Of a stretch of 12,945 bases of DNA, positions 12,859 to 12,945 are shown in pieces. The notes under the pieces were generated by a model, which was not told the DNA's origin, searched no databases, and was given only the letters and a program-made list of their open reading frames with translations. The stretch covers positions 29,911 to 42,855 of the forward strand of contig DGTJ01000050.1 in the NCBI GenBank assembly GCA_002393725.1, given 5' to 3'. Made by a program: the position numbers and the translations under genes. The stretch is from Prevotella sp. UBA4339 (lineage in GTDB: Bacteria; Bacteroidota; Bacteroidia; Bacteroidales; Bacteroidaceae). Position 1 is the first letter of the stretch. Each line of letters begins with the position of its first letter.

Positions 12859-12945
12859 TTATCCCAGTACGCCGTCAATGGCTTTCAGAGAATTCTCAGT
12901 GACAACCATAACGTCAGCGTTCAGCACCTTGTAGGTATTGACGTT
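12859..12945 (-). CDS. rplD: 50S ribosomal protein L4 (uL4), C-terminal end only
   Basis: Only the last 28 codons and the stop are in the window. They read NVNTYKVLNADVMVVTENSL and end KAIDGVLG. This matches the end of L4, where the N-x-x-Y-x-V-L-N-A-D segment is well conserved, and the position upstream of rplW is where rplD belongs. L4 binds 23S domain I and lines the exit tunnel; in E. coli it also represses the S10 operon. The start and regulatory leader of this operon lie beyond the right edge. Confidence 0.92.
   Translation of the reverse strand, partial: NVNTYKVLNADVMVVTENSLKAIDGVLG

Overview
The window is a stretch of a bacterial core ribosomal-protein super-operon. It contains 27 genes, all on the minus strand and therefore read from right to left. 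Every stop codon in view is TAA, every start in view is ATG, and most starts have an A/T-rich leader with no Shine-Dalgarno sequence. Those features, a TAnnTTTG promoter element, the protein sequences and the order secY-map-infA-rpmJ without adk all point to Bacteroidota. A member of the Prevotella group in the order Bacteroidales is the best guess. No plasmid, phage, transposon, CRISPR or tRNA/rRNA feature is visible.

Layout in transcription order. (1) S10-type block, right end: rplD (only its last 28 codons), rplW, rplB, rpsS, rplV, rpsC, rplP, rpmC, rpsQ. (2) spc-type block: rplN, rplX, rplE, rpsN, rpsH, rplF, rplR, rpsE, rpmD, rplO, secY. It is joined to the S10 block with only 2 bases between rpsQ and rplN. 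(3) map, infA, rpmJ. (4) A 123-base spacer, the longest in the window, with a Bacteroidota-type promoter -7 box. (5) alpha-type block: rpsM, rpsK, rpsD, rpoA. rpoA runs off the left edge after 308 codons, and rplQ would be expected next. No stretch over 300 bases lacks a gene.

Together the genes supply proteins of both ribosomal subunits, initiation factor IF1, the SecY translocon channel that docks at the ribosome exit, the methionine aminopeptidase that trims nascent chains there, and the RNA polymerase alpha subunit. Protein synthesis, export and transcription are thus co-expressed.

I found no undescribed system. What deserves a second look is small: the alpha-block promoter and an inverted repeat across it, a GC-rich hairpin just before rpsH, tandem TAAGAAT-type heptamers in spacers, about 25 extra basic residues in L23, three isolated Shine-Dalgarno matches among 26 starts, and zinc-free forms of L36, S14 and S4.
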